Shown: positions 10,119-21,053 of the stretch, in pieces
How positions within the stretch are numbered: position 1 is the first letter of the stretch
Layout: each line of letters begins with the position of its first letter
Assembly (NCBI GenBank): GCA_029247405.1
Contig: JAQWLH010000108.1
Coordinates: 29,452-93,451, forward strand
Length of the DNA: 64,000 bases
Direction: 5' to 3'
Source of the DNA: Mariniblastus sp.
GTDB lineage: Bacteria; Planctomycetota; Planctomycetia; Pirellulales; Pirellulaceae
The notes under the pieces: model-generated
What the model saw: only the letters and a program-made list of their open reading frames with translations
The model's database searches: none
What the model was told of the DNA's origin: nothing
Program-made: the position numbers and the translations under genes

Positions 10119-11320
10119 AACTCGGTGCGGACCCTGTCGCAACGGCATGGAGTAAATCGGTGCACTGGAGTTGCGTGCTCGCACGTGTTTTAAAATTGAT
10201 TAACTTATCGTTTCGATTCGGCAATCTATCCCGTCATCTACCGTGGGAGAGCAAAATTAATCCTCCATCATTGCATGTCATTTTGACTCTGATGCTTGGT
10301 TTACCATTGGCCGGCGTCACCAAGGCTCAAACGAATCGCGAACCGCCATCAATAAATGAAACGGTCGTAAAACAAGCTCAAGTAGACCCGGCTCAAAAGA
10401 AACATGGGTTGATCGGCCTCCGCCCAATTCCAGCCGACCAAGCAGGAACAAACCACAACCATGGCGGTTCGTGGGCAGGAATGCCAACCTACGACCAACA
10501 GAAAGGGAATTACCCATTTGTCGCCAAGCACATTGACACGCTATTCGGGTGGGTGCCCGATGGCGACTTTGAGACCAAGCGTATCTTTTTTGAGTACTAC
10601 TGGGGGCTTAGTAAAAAACGAGACAACCTCGACCCAAACAAGAATCAATTGATCCAGACAATTCGTCGATGGGAACAGCGAGGCGGTGAAATTGAACATA
10701 TCCTCATCTGTCGGGAAGCACGATTAGCGGTCAAACGTGGTTGGGCAGATGCTGAACTCGGACCCTTCAAAGAAGATGGGCGAATTCTTTCTGAAAAAGA
10801 TATCGACGACATACGCCAGCTTTTTAAGGACGCTTACGCGCAAGACCTTACGAAACACACTGACTACAAATTACTCATGATGGTCGAGGAGCCAACTTTT
10901 TTTTCGACCAATGCGAAGGCGCAGAAAATAATCAAAATGACCAGTGGCGTGGCATACGAAGCCCATCAGTTCAACCGGCATTGGCCACTGGAAACTGGTT
11001 GGTCCAAACCTAAAGAAGTTGTCGCGGGTGCGAAATGGACCCTGGAGCAAGACCTCGACTACGTTTTTTACTATGGACCTATCCTTTGGAAACAAGACAA
11101 GAGCTACGAGCCTTTGCTCGAACGAAAGTGGCTCGAATCGTTTTGGGCAGCGGGACTTCCTAAACAGCATACAAAGATGCACTATTACCTCAACTTATTT
11201 CCACACCACACTGGCCGGAATCGACCGGTCGGTCCAGAATCCAATCCTCACTCAATCCTCGGATTTACCAAGTGGATGATTGAAGAGGTAAAATTCAATA
11301 CTCAACAGCCAAATGAATAA
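10115..11320 (+). CDS. Secreted protein of unknown function
   Basis: 401-aa ORF, signal-like LHVILTLMLGLPLAGVTKAQ; no family recognised; true start may be internal. Confidence 0.65.
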   Translation: MKLGADPVATAWSKSVHWSCVLARVLKLINLSFRFGNLSRHLPWESKINPPSLHVILTLMLGLPLAGVTKAQTNREPPSINETVVKQAQVDPAQKKHGLIGLRPIPADQAGTNHNHGGSWAGMPTYDQQKGNYPFVAKHIDTLFGWVPDGDFETKRIFFEYYWGLSKKRDNLDPNKNQLIQTIRRWEQRGGEIEHILICREARLAVKRGWADAELGPFKEDGRILSEKDIDDIRQLFKDAYAQDLTKHTDYKLLMMVEEPTFFSTNAKAQKIIKMTSGVAYEAHQFNRHWPLETGWSKPKEVVAGAKWTLEQDLDYVFYYGPILWKQDKSYEPLLERKWLESFWAAGLPKQHTKMHYYLNLFPHHTGRNRPVGPESNPHSILGFTKWMIEEVKFNTQQPNE

Positions 11321-11406
11321 CAAACAACTGAACTTGTTCTTGCCGATGGCGTGTTTTGATTGAAACAAAGACCACTTTGGCGGCTCGCTGATCGTTGCCG
11401 TTATGC
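11315..11406 (+). repeat. Putative degenerate attC recombination site
   Basis: GAATAAC-AAACAACTGAAC ... GCTGATC-GTTGCC-GTTATGC, 92 bp; terminal boxes pair 6/7; 5' box overlaps the stop of the upstream ORF. Confidence 0.42.
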
Positions 11407-11629
11407 CTTGGGAAATTAATGCAAAGAGGATTCGAAGTCGCTCGTTGATTTTCTCCATTGTCTGGTTTGAGCGTCGTGAAGGTTGAATGAAACGCATCAC
11501 ACAGACGATCATGACAATCCTGCTGCGCCCTTTGTCATCGCATTGGGGCTTCTTGTGTTCGGAGTACTTGGAGTGATTGCCATTCCACTTTCTGTACGCG
11601 GACATTGAAAACACCGATGTGGGCCTAGA

Positions 11630-12022
11630 CAAATACACGGCTCAAAGAGAACGTTAACGCCTACCGAAATAGCGGAACAGGGTGGATCAGGAAGCTTAAT
11701 CGTTGACCAACTCGACTGGGGTGGCAAATCAAAATATTGTTGGTGAACTCCTGAAGAGGTTGAGGCAATTACTCCACAACCGGTTACCCTCTTGGCTGAC
11801 CGCATCAAATCACGTGAATCCAAACTTAATGCCGATGAACTTTCACTTGATCGATGGATCTACAACACCTATTTGGATCCTTTCAGCGGCATTGCATACC
11901 TCATTACGATAGAACGTGGTGATCTTTTAGCGTCACAACTCCAGGCCGATATGACCAAGTTAAAACTGATTGAAACTTGGTCAGGTCCTGTAAAGAAATT
12001 TGGTTTGCAAAACGCCGAATGA
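11630..12022 (+). pseudogene. Decayed hypothetical gene with in-frame TGA
   Basis: Continuous frame ...LTPTEIAEQGGSGSLIVDQLDWGGKSKYCW[TGA 11744-11746]TPEEVEAITPQPVTLLADRIKSRESKLNADELSLDRWIYNTYLDPFSGIAYL...QNAE*. Confidence 0.45.
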
Positions 12023-12885
12023 CAAGCCAGACATCACAGAAACGAAGCTTGGGCCCTTTCAAATGGCCCCTCACTCGTCGCGGACCTGTTATGGCGAACG
12101 ACGTATCAAAATGCACGACCAGACGCCGAGATCAAGTATCACGACGAAGGGACTCATGCTGGGCTTGGATGGCGCGAGCCGCTGCTGCCGCTCCTTTATC
12201 GTTGAAAAATGCCGCTTCAGCTGCCGAGAACGCGCTAATTGCTCAAATCAAAATTACGATTCAGCACGCGACCACGCTTGCGAGATTAATCATGATCAGT
12301 CAGCAAGTTAGAAAGCTATCTTTGTCCTATGTCCTGCGGAAGTCGGGAGAAGGCCACTGGTTTCAACGGTTGATTAGCTTGGACGCCCCAAAAAAGGGAA
12401 TAGAAATCTGGCGGTCTTAACGCTAATTTTTGTCAATCGGCGGTGTTCACTCGCTCTGCTCATGTTTGTATTTTGGATGCCCAGGGATACGTTGCACCAA
12501 TTAGCACCGCTGAGCGAAACCAAATCGACGACGACCGCTGCGGATTTTCTCCGTTCGCGGGTTGGTTTCCTCTGCTACTGCTCCGATGCGATAGCTGGCG
12601 TGGCACCCCAATATAGCGCGAGACCTTTGTATTTCTTGCGATATTGGACGGTTCTTGTATGGAATCCAAATTCAAGTTTTGCACCTCGATAATTGACCGC
12701 CATTTTATTAGACTTACGTCTCGCCAACGTGGGGTAGATCTCTCACCATGGCGGTTTGTTCGCGAGTCGACATCGACGTTTTGATTTAGTGGCGATAGTG
12801 GAGGGGGGAACTCACCTCGACAACCGCATGAACAGAACGCACCAGACAACCAGATAGGCTTATATTTTTAGTCAATATCTGTTTT

Positions 12886-12961
<76 letters not shown>

Positions 12962-13236
12962 CTTTTTCATTTGCGAAACCGGAGCGACCCGCGAGTTGGC
13001 CGTCAAGGCAATTTCGCGGTGCGGTAAATCTCGCCGCTTATCCGCAGTGTTCACAACACCTTGTGATGCCCCTCATCACAATAACGCGCTCAAATTCCTG
13101 TTGGCGGGGCGAGGGTTGCTTTCGACTTTCGACCGTACAGCTACTTGAATGGACCGTCGAGCAACGGACCGGTTCTTGGTCAGAACATAACAATCATCTG
13201 CTCAACTATCACAAACACCACCCATGTGTTCTTTAT

Positions 13237-14148
13237 TCAATTGGCAAAGATCTCGTTCACATTTCTGCGCATCATATCGGCAAGCTTCTGGGTTGGCAGG
13301 TCATTGGCGTCCCGTCCAAACGGCATCTCGATTTCTTCGGCGATGATTTCCAAAGAAACCAAGACGTAGAAGACAAAAACCGAAATCGGAATCGCCCAGT
13401 ATTCGAAATAGGCAACAAATCCGATTGGCAAGGTCACAATGTAGAAGAAAATAAATTTCTTCAGGAAGATGCTGTACGAAAAAGGAATGGGCGTGTTCTT
13501 GATTCTCTCGCAAGCTCCCATAATATCAAAGAAGGATTTCAATTCCTTGTCGACCACAATCAATTCATCACCGCTGAGGTGACCCGAATCGACCAAAGAT
13601 TTTGTTTTGCGATACAAAGATTGAATCATTAAGTTGGGGACATGCTGTTGATCGGCACGAAAAATACTTGGCTTGAATTCTTCGACTTCCTCGATTTCAT
13701 TTAGCTTGATGCCTTCTCGAAGATGTTCTTTGAGGGCAGTCGGGAAATTGCCAATCATTGCTCTGAAAAACTCTTTTTCCGCCTGGCAGCTTTCCGGGAG
13801 AAAAGCATTAATCTTCACCGACAGATTTCGTGTATTGTTGACTAACGCACCCCACATTTTTCGTCCTTCCCACCAACGATCGTAAGCCGTGTTGGTTCGA
13901 AAGACGACCAACAGGGAAAGCACGAAGCCGAGAATCGAGTGCATGATGGTCGTATTTTTCAGCACCTTCTCAACGGCTTCACCCGACTCACTCATTCGCA
14001 AGTCACGAAGAAAATGAATTTCAACAGCCGCGACAATGGCTGTGTAGGCGGCAACAATCAACATCTCTCTTAGCAGGATACGGAAGGTATCCGTTTTGTG
14101 AAAGTTGAGAATATGTCGAAACCAGACTTTGTTGTTGTATTCAATCAT
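13237..14148 (-). CDS. Bestrophin-family (UPF0187) anion channel
   Basis: HSILGFVLSLLVVFRTNTAYDRWWEGRKMWGALVNNTRNLS and DPFGRDANDLP-like MPFGRDANDLPT. Confidence 0.92.
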   Translation of the reverse strand: MIEYNNKVWFRHILNFHKTDTFRILLREMLIVAAYTAIVAAVEIHFLRDLRMSESGEAVEKVLKNTTIMHSILGFVLSLLVVFRTNTAYDRWWEGRKMWGALVNNTRNLSVKINAFLPESCQAEKEFFRAMIGNFPTALKEHLREGIKLNEIEEVEEFKPSIFRADQQHVPNLMIQSLYRKTKSLVDSGHLSGDELIVVDKELKSFFDIMGACERIKNTPIPFSYSIFLKKFIFFYIVTLPIGFVAYFEYWAIPISVFVFYVLVSLEIIAEEIEMPFGRDANDLPTQKLADMMRRNVNEIFAN

Positions 14149-14490
14149 CGCGTATACGAATGCGGAACTATGATTTTTAGGGGAAATTTCGATCGAACTT
14201 TAAACAACAATTTCCTCATTGTCTAGGCAGTCCGAGAGCAAAGTATGCCGCTGCGCCTCGATCGGGTTCCGCCCAGTCTCAAACGTTTCCAGAGATACAA
14301 CTGCCAGTAGTTCTTTTGCAACTCCGGCTGGATCATGAATCTCTGCGAGAGTGTAAGATAGTGTTTGCTCGATTATCACACTGAAGGCCTAAACGTGCTT
14401 GAATGCAAACTAAAATCGATTTTCCGTCGTGGACTTTTCTCAGAAGTATCGAATGCTTCATCTCCCTTAACAGGGAACCGTTTGACAAGC

Positions 14491-15822
14491 ATGGCTGTGC
14501 CCACCATGTCTCCCGCATCGGTGGTCCTCGTTTGGTTTAAAACAACTCTTTGCTTGCTGGCTTGTCTCGTCGGTGGGGCGACGCCGAATCTATCGCTCGC
14601 CGATCGTCCACCCAACATTGTCGTCATTCTTGCTGACGACTTGGGCTGTTGCGACATGGACCTGTACGGCGGCTGGGTTAAAACCCCGCGCATCAAAGAA
14701 ATGGCTCAACAGGGGATGCTCTTTACTGACTTCCACACCAACTCTTCGGTTTGCAGCCCGACCCGTGCCGCATTCCTTACTGGCCGATATCAGCAGCGTG
14801 TCGGCATCGTGGATGTGATCGTGGGTAGTCGAGAACCGGAAAGTGGAATCAAGCCCTCGGTCCCAACTCTCCCGCGTGTGTTGAAGGACAATGGCTACGC
14901 GACGGGCCTATTTGGCAAATGGCACTGCGGGTATCAAGACGCATACAACCCAACCCACCACGGCTTCGATGAATTCGTCGGTTTTCTCAATGGGGCGACG
15001 GATTATCACCAACATGGTGCGTGGCGAGTCGGCCTCGAAAAGAAGAACGTGCCTGGTTATTCGACCCACATCATCACCGATCGAAGCGTCGACTTCATCA
15101 AACGCAACCAAGATAAACCGTTCTTCCTTTATGTGTCGCACGCGGCGGTACACAATCCCTACCAAAGCATCGAGGACACTCCCGACAAACGCAACAAAGG
15201 CGAAAACCCCAACCGGATCAACGACAAGAACCGAGCCAAGTACAAGTGGATGCTTGAGGATATGGATCAGGGCGTCGGAAAAATCCTCGACACACTCGCA
15301 GAACTCAACCTCGCAGAAAACACCTTGGTCATGTTCTTCTCGGACAATGGTGCCGTAGGAATGTGCCCGAAGGAATTCCGTAAATATCGCGGGGGCAAGT
15401 TTAGCCACTACGAAGGAGGGCATCGAGTCCCAGCGATTGCCTGGTGGCCGGGCAAGGTCGCGCCAGGTACTCGGTCCGACAAACTGGTCGTCGGCTTCGA
15501 CCTGTTCCCGACGTTCACTGAAATCGCTGGCCTCACAAAACACACGCCCGCTAATCTTGATGGTAAAAGTTTCAAGTCGCATTTATTAGAGCAACAAGAC
15601 TTCCCGGATCGAACTATCTTTTTTGGTTACGAACCCAAACTCGGGACAGCAATGCGGCGCGGTGATTGGAAAATGATAATCAAACAAAACAACGTCCAAC
15701 TCTTTAACCTTCAGAACGATCCTCGGGAAACGACCAATGTGGCTTCCCAAAATTCTGAAATCACCCAATCCATGAGACAAGCGATTGAGCGGTTCAAAGC
15801 AGAGGTTACGCCTGGATCATAG
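14491..15822 (+). CDS. Type I sulfatase
   Basis: VVILADDLGCCDMDLYGG; SVCSPTRAAFLTGRY; GKWHCG; FFSDNGA; signal peptide. Confidence 0.95.
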   Translation: MAVPTMSPASVVLVWFKTTLCLLACLVGGATPNLSLADRPPNIVVILADDLGCCDMDLYGGWVKTPRIKEMAQQGMLFTDFHTNSSVCSPTRAAFLTGRYQQRVGIVDVIVGSREPESGIKPSVPTLPRVLKDNGYATGLFGKWHCGYQDAYNPTHHGFDEFVGFLNGATDYHQHGAWRVGLEKKNVPGYSTHIITDRSVDFIKRNQDKPFFLYVSHAAVHNPYQSIEDTPDKRNKGENPNRINDKNRAKYKWMLEDMDQGVGKILDTLAELNLAENTLVMFFSDNGAVGMCPKEFRKYRGGKFSHYEGGHRVPAIAWWPGKVAPGTRSDKLVVGFDLFPTFTEIAGLTKHTPANLDGKSFKSHLLEQQDFPDRTIFFGYEPKLGTAMRRGDWKMIIKQNNVQLFNLQNDPRETTNVASQNSEITQSMRQAIERFKAEVTPGS

Positions 15823-15880
15823 ATAAATGCCTGCCCCACTTAGGATGCTGGATCAATTGTAAAAAAGAGGACGATCAAGA

Positions 15881-17287
15881 ATGGGAAAGAACTCATGTAT
15901 TTTATTTGGCGTACTATTGGTCTTCCTGACGGCCTTGACTCAGCAAGTCAGTGCGCAGGCCGAGAAAACCACCAAGTTACGTCAACCGCATATGGTGCTG
16001 TTCCTCGCCGACGACTTAGGTTGGGGCGATGTCGGTTACCACGGTAGCCAGATTAAGACGCCGCATATTGATGCCCTCGCTGAAGCTGGCACGCGATTGA
16101 ATCGTTTTTATGTGATGCCGGTTTGTTCGCCGACTCGTGGGGCACTCATGACAGGACGGTACCCTGTACATTTGGGCCTTCAATGCGGTGTTGTTCGACC
16201 TTGGGCCGAGCACGGTTTGCCGACCGACGAACGCACCCTCCCGCAAGCGCTTCAGGAGGTGGGTTATAAAACAGCAATCGTTGGCAAATGGCATTTGGGC
16301 CATAACGACCCTTCGTTCCTTCCTACCAATCGTGGATTTGACCATCAATACGGCCACTACAATGGCGCATTGGATTACTTCACGCATATCCGTGACGGCG
16401 GCCATGACTGGCATCGCAACGATCGACGGAACGATGACCCGGGCTATACGACCGAACTCATTGCTCGGGAGGCGACACGAGTCATTGAGCAGCATGACCC
16501 CTCGAAGCCCTTGTTCCTGTATGTGCCGTTCAACGCCCCGCACAGTCCCATTCAGGCACCCGAAAAGTACATTCAACGATACTCCGAAATTAAAAATCCA
16601 AAACGCCGAGTTTTCGCGGCGATGGTCGACTGCATGGATGACGCAATCGGTCAGATCATGGAACAACTCAAAGCCAGTGGGTTTGCGCCTGAAAACACCC
16701 TCGTCATTTTCGCGAGCGACAACGGCGGCATCGTCCAATTTGGATCCGTTGGACCATGGCGAGGACAAAAAGGAAAGCTGTACGAGGGCGGTGTCCGTTC
16801 CCCGACCATTGTTGTTTGGAAGGGACAACTCAAACCAGGAAGTCAAGTCAATGAACCAATGCACATCGTCGATTTGTACCCCACCTTGCTGCGACTCGCC
16901 GGCGCTGACCTGAAACAAGCCAAGCCGCTCGATGGCCATGATGCATGGCCTACGATTTCAACTGGCAAGCCTTCGCCACACACTTCGATCTTGCTCAACA
17001 GCACACCTTTTACTGGCGCCGTCCTCGAGGGGAACTGGAAACTCATTTGGAACGGGCAAGTCCGAGCCAACCAAACCGAGCTACCTAAAAATGAACTCTG
17101 GGAATTATACGATCTTGCCAACGACCCGACCGAGAGCAACAACCTCTACGCCAAACAACCTGAGATCGCCTCTCGCTTGAAAAAGGTAGTTCAAGACTAT
17201 CGCAACAAAGCAGCAAAGCCAAACATTCCACCCAACCGCACCCCCAAAGATTTCAACACGCCCGCCGTGTGGGGTGAATTCAGATAA
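15881..17287 (+). CDS. Type I sulfatase (arylsulfatase B-like)
   Basis: VLFLADDLGWGDVGYHGS; MPVCSPTRGALMTGRYP; GKWHLGH; FASDNGG; signal peptide. Confidence 0.96.
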   Translation: MGKNSCILFGVLLVFLTALTQQVSAQAEKTTKLRQPHMVLFLADDLGWGDVGYHGSQIKTPHIDALAEAGTRLNRFYVMPVCSPTRGALMTGRYPVHLGLQCGVVRPWAEHGLPTDERTLPQALQEVGYKTAIVGKWHLGHNDPSFLPTNRGFDHQYGHYNGALDYFTHIRDGGHDWHRNDRRNDDPGYTTELIAREATRVIEQHDPSKPLFLYVPFNAPHSPIQAPEKYIQRYSEIKNPKRRVFAAMVDCMDDAIGQIMEQLKASGFAPENTLVIFASDNGGIVQFGSVGPWRGQKGKLYEGGVRSPTIVVWKGQLKPGSQVNEPMHIVDLYPTLLRLAGADLKQAKPLDGHDAWPTISTGKPSPHTSILLNSTPFTGAVLEGNWKLIWNGQVRANQTELPKNELWELYDLANDPTESNNLYAKQPEIASRLKKVVQDYRNKAAKPNIPPNRTPKDFNTPAVWGEFR

Positions 17288-17514
17288 GACGACATTCCAA
17301 ATCATTCTTGGAATCTTACTTACTTGGTAAAAACCCATAGCTTATTTACCAGCGGTGAATACTTATCCTCCGCTCAACGCTGCCTTCGGCCAAATCAATT
17401 ATTTGCCTCACTTGCCACCCCATTCAATCCGTTTGCGAACGTTAGCAAGTCAAATGGGATGGTTGAAATCAGAATCGAAACACTCGCCTGAACGTCGACT
17501 CCGATTTGAAATTC

Positions 17515-20076
17515 TTAGTTCCCAAAGTACTCGTGCCCAGAATCACCACCACTGATGACAAAAGCGATCAAATCGAGAATTTCCTCCTTGGTCATCCGGT
17601 CAAACAAGCCCTCTGGCATGGCTGAGGTTTTTGAGACCTTGAGGTCTTCGATGGAATCGCGATTGATCGATACACGTTGATTAGGGTCCGTAAGATCCGT
17701 ATTGAGAACCAAAGAGCCTCCATTCTTTTTGATACCTAGATTCACAATTACGCCATTGTGAACGACCCCATCCTCAGTAAGCACCATCACTGCAGAAAAT
17801 TGATCGTTGATGACTTTGCTGGGATTGATTACCTGATCAAGCAAGTCGTGTGGAGAATAGCGACGGCCAGCAGTCGTTAAATCGGGCCCCGTCATGCCAC
17901 CTTGATTGTCAAAGCGGTGACACGCGAAACACCCAGATGCCGCAAACATTTTACGTCCGTTGGCGAAGTCTCGTTGTTTCAGACCAGTCTGGGCGGCTTG
18001 CGACAATTCATCAAGCGTCCATTTTGTTTCCGCTCGTCCGTCAAAAATGGCCCCAAGGTTTTCGAGGGCAGATTTTTTAACCGGTTTTTGAGCGAGAATC
18101 TTTTTTAGCGACGATTTTTGAGATTTGCTCAATGAAGCAACAGCGTCCGCTCGAATGAACTCGATGAATTTCGCGAAACTAGCTCCGCCGCGATAATTGG
18201 CAGCCTTCAGAAACCATTCAAAGTAAGCTGTGCTCAGCTCGTCGGTCCAACCCGATTTCAGCATGCGAATTGAACGTGCGTACTGCATTTGCTCTTCTTG
18301 AGTAGGAGCGGCTTCAATCATCGCCATTGCTTTTGCCGCAATCGTTGGCGACTGAAGTCCTGCGAGCGTTTCACATAATAGCCAGTTCAACTCCGTCGAC
18401 TCCGATGGCAACAGCGGGTCGATGGCAGCAATTAGCTTTTGGACGGTTGCATCTTCGGGCTGGCCAAATCGATTAAGAATGATCTGCAGTGTGCGCTGCA
18501 ATGTTAATTGACTGGTCGCATCGAGTTTTGACAGATCAGTCGCGAGGAACGCACCCAGCAGCCTATCTCGCATCTTAGTATCAAGCGGCGGAGCCGAATC
18601 TGACGTGTGTTGCGGGCAGATACCAGCCACTCGGGCGAGAGCCAGCAGTGCCTCAACCTGAATCTTGGGATTGGTTTCAGTTAATGCCTTTTCAGACCAA
18701 GTCTCAACTGGCTGATGTTCGATTGCTGTTCGTGCCGCGAATCGAATGAAGCGATCGGAATGAGCAAGGTGCGGCCACGCAACGGCAATCGCACCGGGAT
18801 CCTGGCGGCCGTGGAAGGCTTCCAATGAACGACGCAGCGCTACCGAATCGTTAATCGTCGGAGCCATTTCCACCAGCTCGGTTGATTCGTCACCTACGTA
18901 AGTGACACGATAAAGTCCTGACTGAACTTTTCGACCACCTATCGTAAAGTACATCGCACCATCGTCCGGATGAATGATGGCGTCGGTGATTGGCAAAGGG
19001 GCGCCAGTTAAAAACTCTTCTTTCGTCGCGGTGTAAGATGACCCTTCGGGCTTCAAGTGGACCGCGTAGAGTTTGCCCCAACTCCAATCAAGTGCATAGA
19101 ACGCGTTCTGATACTTGGCGGGAAATTTTGCTCCATAACCAAATGTCGTGCCCGTCGGTGAACCAGGGCCAATATCGAAAGCGGCTGGAAGATTATCAGC
19201 GTAAAACGAAGGTCGCTTTCCAGCTCCATTTCGCCAGCCGAACTCGGCCCCACTGACCACATGGCAAATCCGAGTTGGACGATACCAGGGCGTATTAAAG
19301 TCGTACTCCATATCCGCGTCGTACGTAAACAGTTCCCCTTCACGATTGATGGCGCCATCAAAGATATTGCGAAAACCCGAGGCGTAAGCTTCAAACGATT
19401 TACCCTCCGGATCAACTTTGTAAATGATACCGCCAGGTGCCAGCCTTCCGCGATTATGACCTCGTCCATCAGGCATGCTTGGCAGAAGGTGGTCTTCCCC
19501 CCAGACTTGTCGGACCGGAGATGATTCTGCCAATGCCGTTGGATTGGTGGTGTTGCCGGTGATCAGGAAAAGTGATTTTCCATCCTTGGTCGGCACAACG
19601 GCGTGGACGCCGTGATCTCCCCTGGCTTCCATCCCCCTCAACAGCTCTACCTTGTCCAGTTGATCATCTCCATCACTGTCCGTGATCCGGTACAAACCGG
19701 ACGAGATTTTTCTTTCGTAGTCATTGACGCCGACATACAACGCATCGAATGCCCAAACCATTCCATTGACCGCCCGAATATCAGCGGGCACGGGTTGGAC
19801 ATCGGTATCGCGAATCGTTTCCCCACTGGCTGGTGGTGTAATTCGATAAAGCCCACCAAACTGATCGCTTACCAGTAACCTGCCTTTGTTATCAGTGCAG
19901 AGGTTGACCCACGAGCCCTGTGTATCACCGGGAACTGAGTACAGCAGCTCAACCTTAAATCCCTTAGCCGCTTTAATACGTTCAACAGGTGTTGCTTTGT
20001 TGCCAACTTTTTCATTCTGAGCATAGGCCACGTTCGAAACTAATGCGATCATGGCGAGTATTGCGAGTCGTTTCAT
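17515..20076 (-). CDS. PVC-type heme-binding protein: beta-propeller dehydrogenase-like plus HEAT-like region plus C-terminal cytochrome c
   Basis: GRKMFAASGCFACHRFDNQGGMTGPDLT (CxxCH); N-terminal sugar-dehydrogenase-like propeller; signal peptide. Confidence 0.92.
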   Translation of the reverse strand: MKRLAILAMIALVSNVAYAQNEKVGNKATPVERIKAAKGFKVELLYSVPGDTQGSWVNLCTDNKGRLLVSDQFGGLYRITPPASGETIRDTDVQPVPADIRAVNGMVWAFDALYVGVNDYERKISSGLYRITDSDGDDQLDKVELLRGMEARGDHGVHAVVPTKDGKSLFLITGNTTNPTALAESSPVRQVWGEDHLLPSMPDGRGHNRGRLAPGGIIYKVDPEGKSFEAYASGFRNIFDGAINREGELFTYDADMEYDFNTPWYRPTRICHVVSGAEFGWRNGAGKRPSFYADNLPAAFDIGPGSPTGTTFGYGAKFPAKYQNAFYALDWSWGKLYAVHLKPEGSSYTATKEEFLTGAPLPITDAIIHPDDGAMYFTIGGRKVQSGLYRVTYVGDESTELVEMAPTINDSVALRRSLEAFHGRQDPGAIAVAWPHLAHSDRFIRFAARTAIEHQPVETWSEKALTETNPKIQVEALLALARVAGICPQHTSDSAPPLDTKMRDRLLGAFLATDLSKLDATSQLTLQRTLQIILNRFGQPEDATVQKLIAAIDPLLPSESTELNWLLCETLAGLQSPTIAAKAMAMIEAAPTQEEQMQYARSIRMLKSGWTDELSTAYFEWFLKAANYRGGASFAKFIEFIRADAVASLSKSQKSSLKKILAQKPVKKSALENLGAIFDGRAETKWTLDELSQAAQTGLKQRDFANGRKMFAASGCFACHRFDNQGGMTGPDLTTAGRRYSPHDLLDQVINPSKVINDQFSAVMVLTEDGVVHNGVIVNLGIKKNGGSLVLNTDLTDPNQRVSINRDSIEDLKVSKTSAMPEGLFDRMTKEEILDLIAFVISGGDSGHEYFGN

Positions 20077-21053
20077 TCTTCTGATTGGCCTACTTTTTTA
20101 TGGGGTGGATTTCTTTTAACGTGGTCATCGTGGCGGATGTTTTCAATCACCCAAGTACCAGCCAGAACGGCAGTACTAGGAACCATCATTGATATCGGGT
20201 CACTCAACATCACACAACGTTTTATCATAGCACTTTTATCGTATTCGATGATGAGCAGTTTTAAGTGTTAGCCATCTTCCAAGATTCATAAATAACAATC
20301 AACGATCGTCGATTTTGACTTTCAAGCGCTTTGGATGAGGTCTTTTTTAATAATTCATGATCCTTGCTCTTGTTGTATGTTTTTATGGTATTGAAAAAGA
20401 CGGTCCAAAGCTCTCCTTCCCAATTTCGCTCAACCTATCCTTCGATTCGTCGAGCTTGAAAGGGTTACTTTCACGTGTCATTGGTTAACTGCGCGCAAAT
20501 AGCGGATCTAAAACCTGCCTCATCTCGATTAATCTGCGACAGCGGGGGTCAAATATTGATGAAGTCAAATCTATGATTTGCTTCCAACTAGGGTGACGCG
20601 AGTTACGACGTGGCACGCTCAAAATTGCGACGTTTCCACCAACGAAGTGATGAAATCTCGCCCTAAAAAAACATCTGTCTGGAATTTCTCCCAGAAGCGG
20701 AGCGAGTGCCGAGAAGAAATTGACTGGGGTTGCGCTGCTACGACCGAACGATCTCGAACACCGCGCCGGCAGGTTATTTGCATTAATTTGTTATAAAAAC
20801 AAGCAGGGCCTGGCTGTCAACCCGACTACAGCCGCGTCTCATCGTTTATGTGAACGCCCCGAGCTGCGTATTATTGAAAATGTTTATTTCCCGCAAAACA
20901 TTGTATATCAATATATATATGAAATACACTAAAGGCCTTAATCAAGTTGGATACCTCTCTTTTAGTTTTAAAACTTTGCCGGTAGCCACTTGTCGACCAC
21001 CAATTCCGACGGCGTCTAACGCTCGGCTTGAAACCTGGCAACGAAAGCAAACA

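Noticed and set aside
12000-12420. Overlapping 103- and 147-aa plus ORFs
   Set aside because: Low-complexity, mutually overlapping frames in apparently decayed DNA; no support as genes
13063-13632. 189-aa plus ORF
   Set aside because: Antisense to the bestrophin gene, which has clear family motifs
14908-15582. 224-aa minus ORF antisense to a sulfatase
   Set aside because: Shadow ORF; the plus-strand sulfatase explains the coding signal
16016-16939. 307-aa minus ORF antisense to a sulfatase
   Set aside because: Shadow ORF opposite a well-supported sulfatase; no protein-like motifs
17292-17313. ATTCCAA-atcattc-TTGGAAT hairpin after the sulfatase gene
   Set aside because: Short 7-bp stem without a following T-run; too weak to call a terminator
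20100-21050. Intergenic region before MoxR, screened for an ncRNA or regulatory element
   Set aside because: Only AT-rich sequence and small unconvincing ORFs; no clear hairpin or motif
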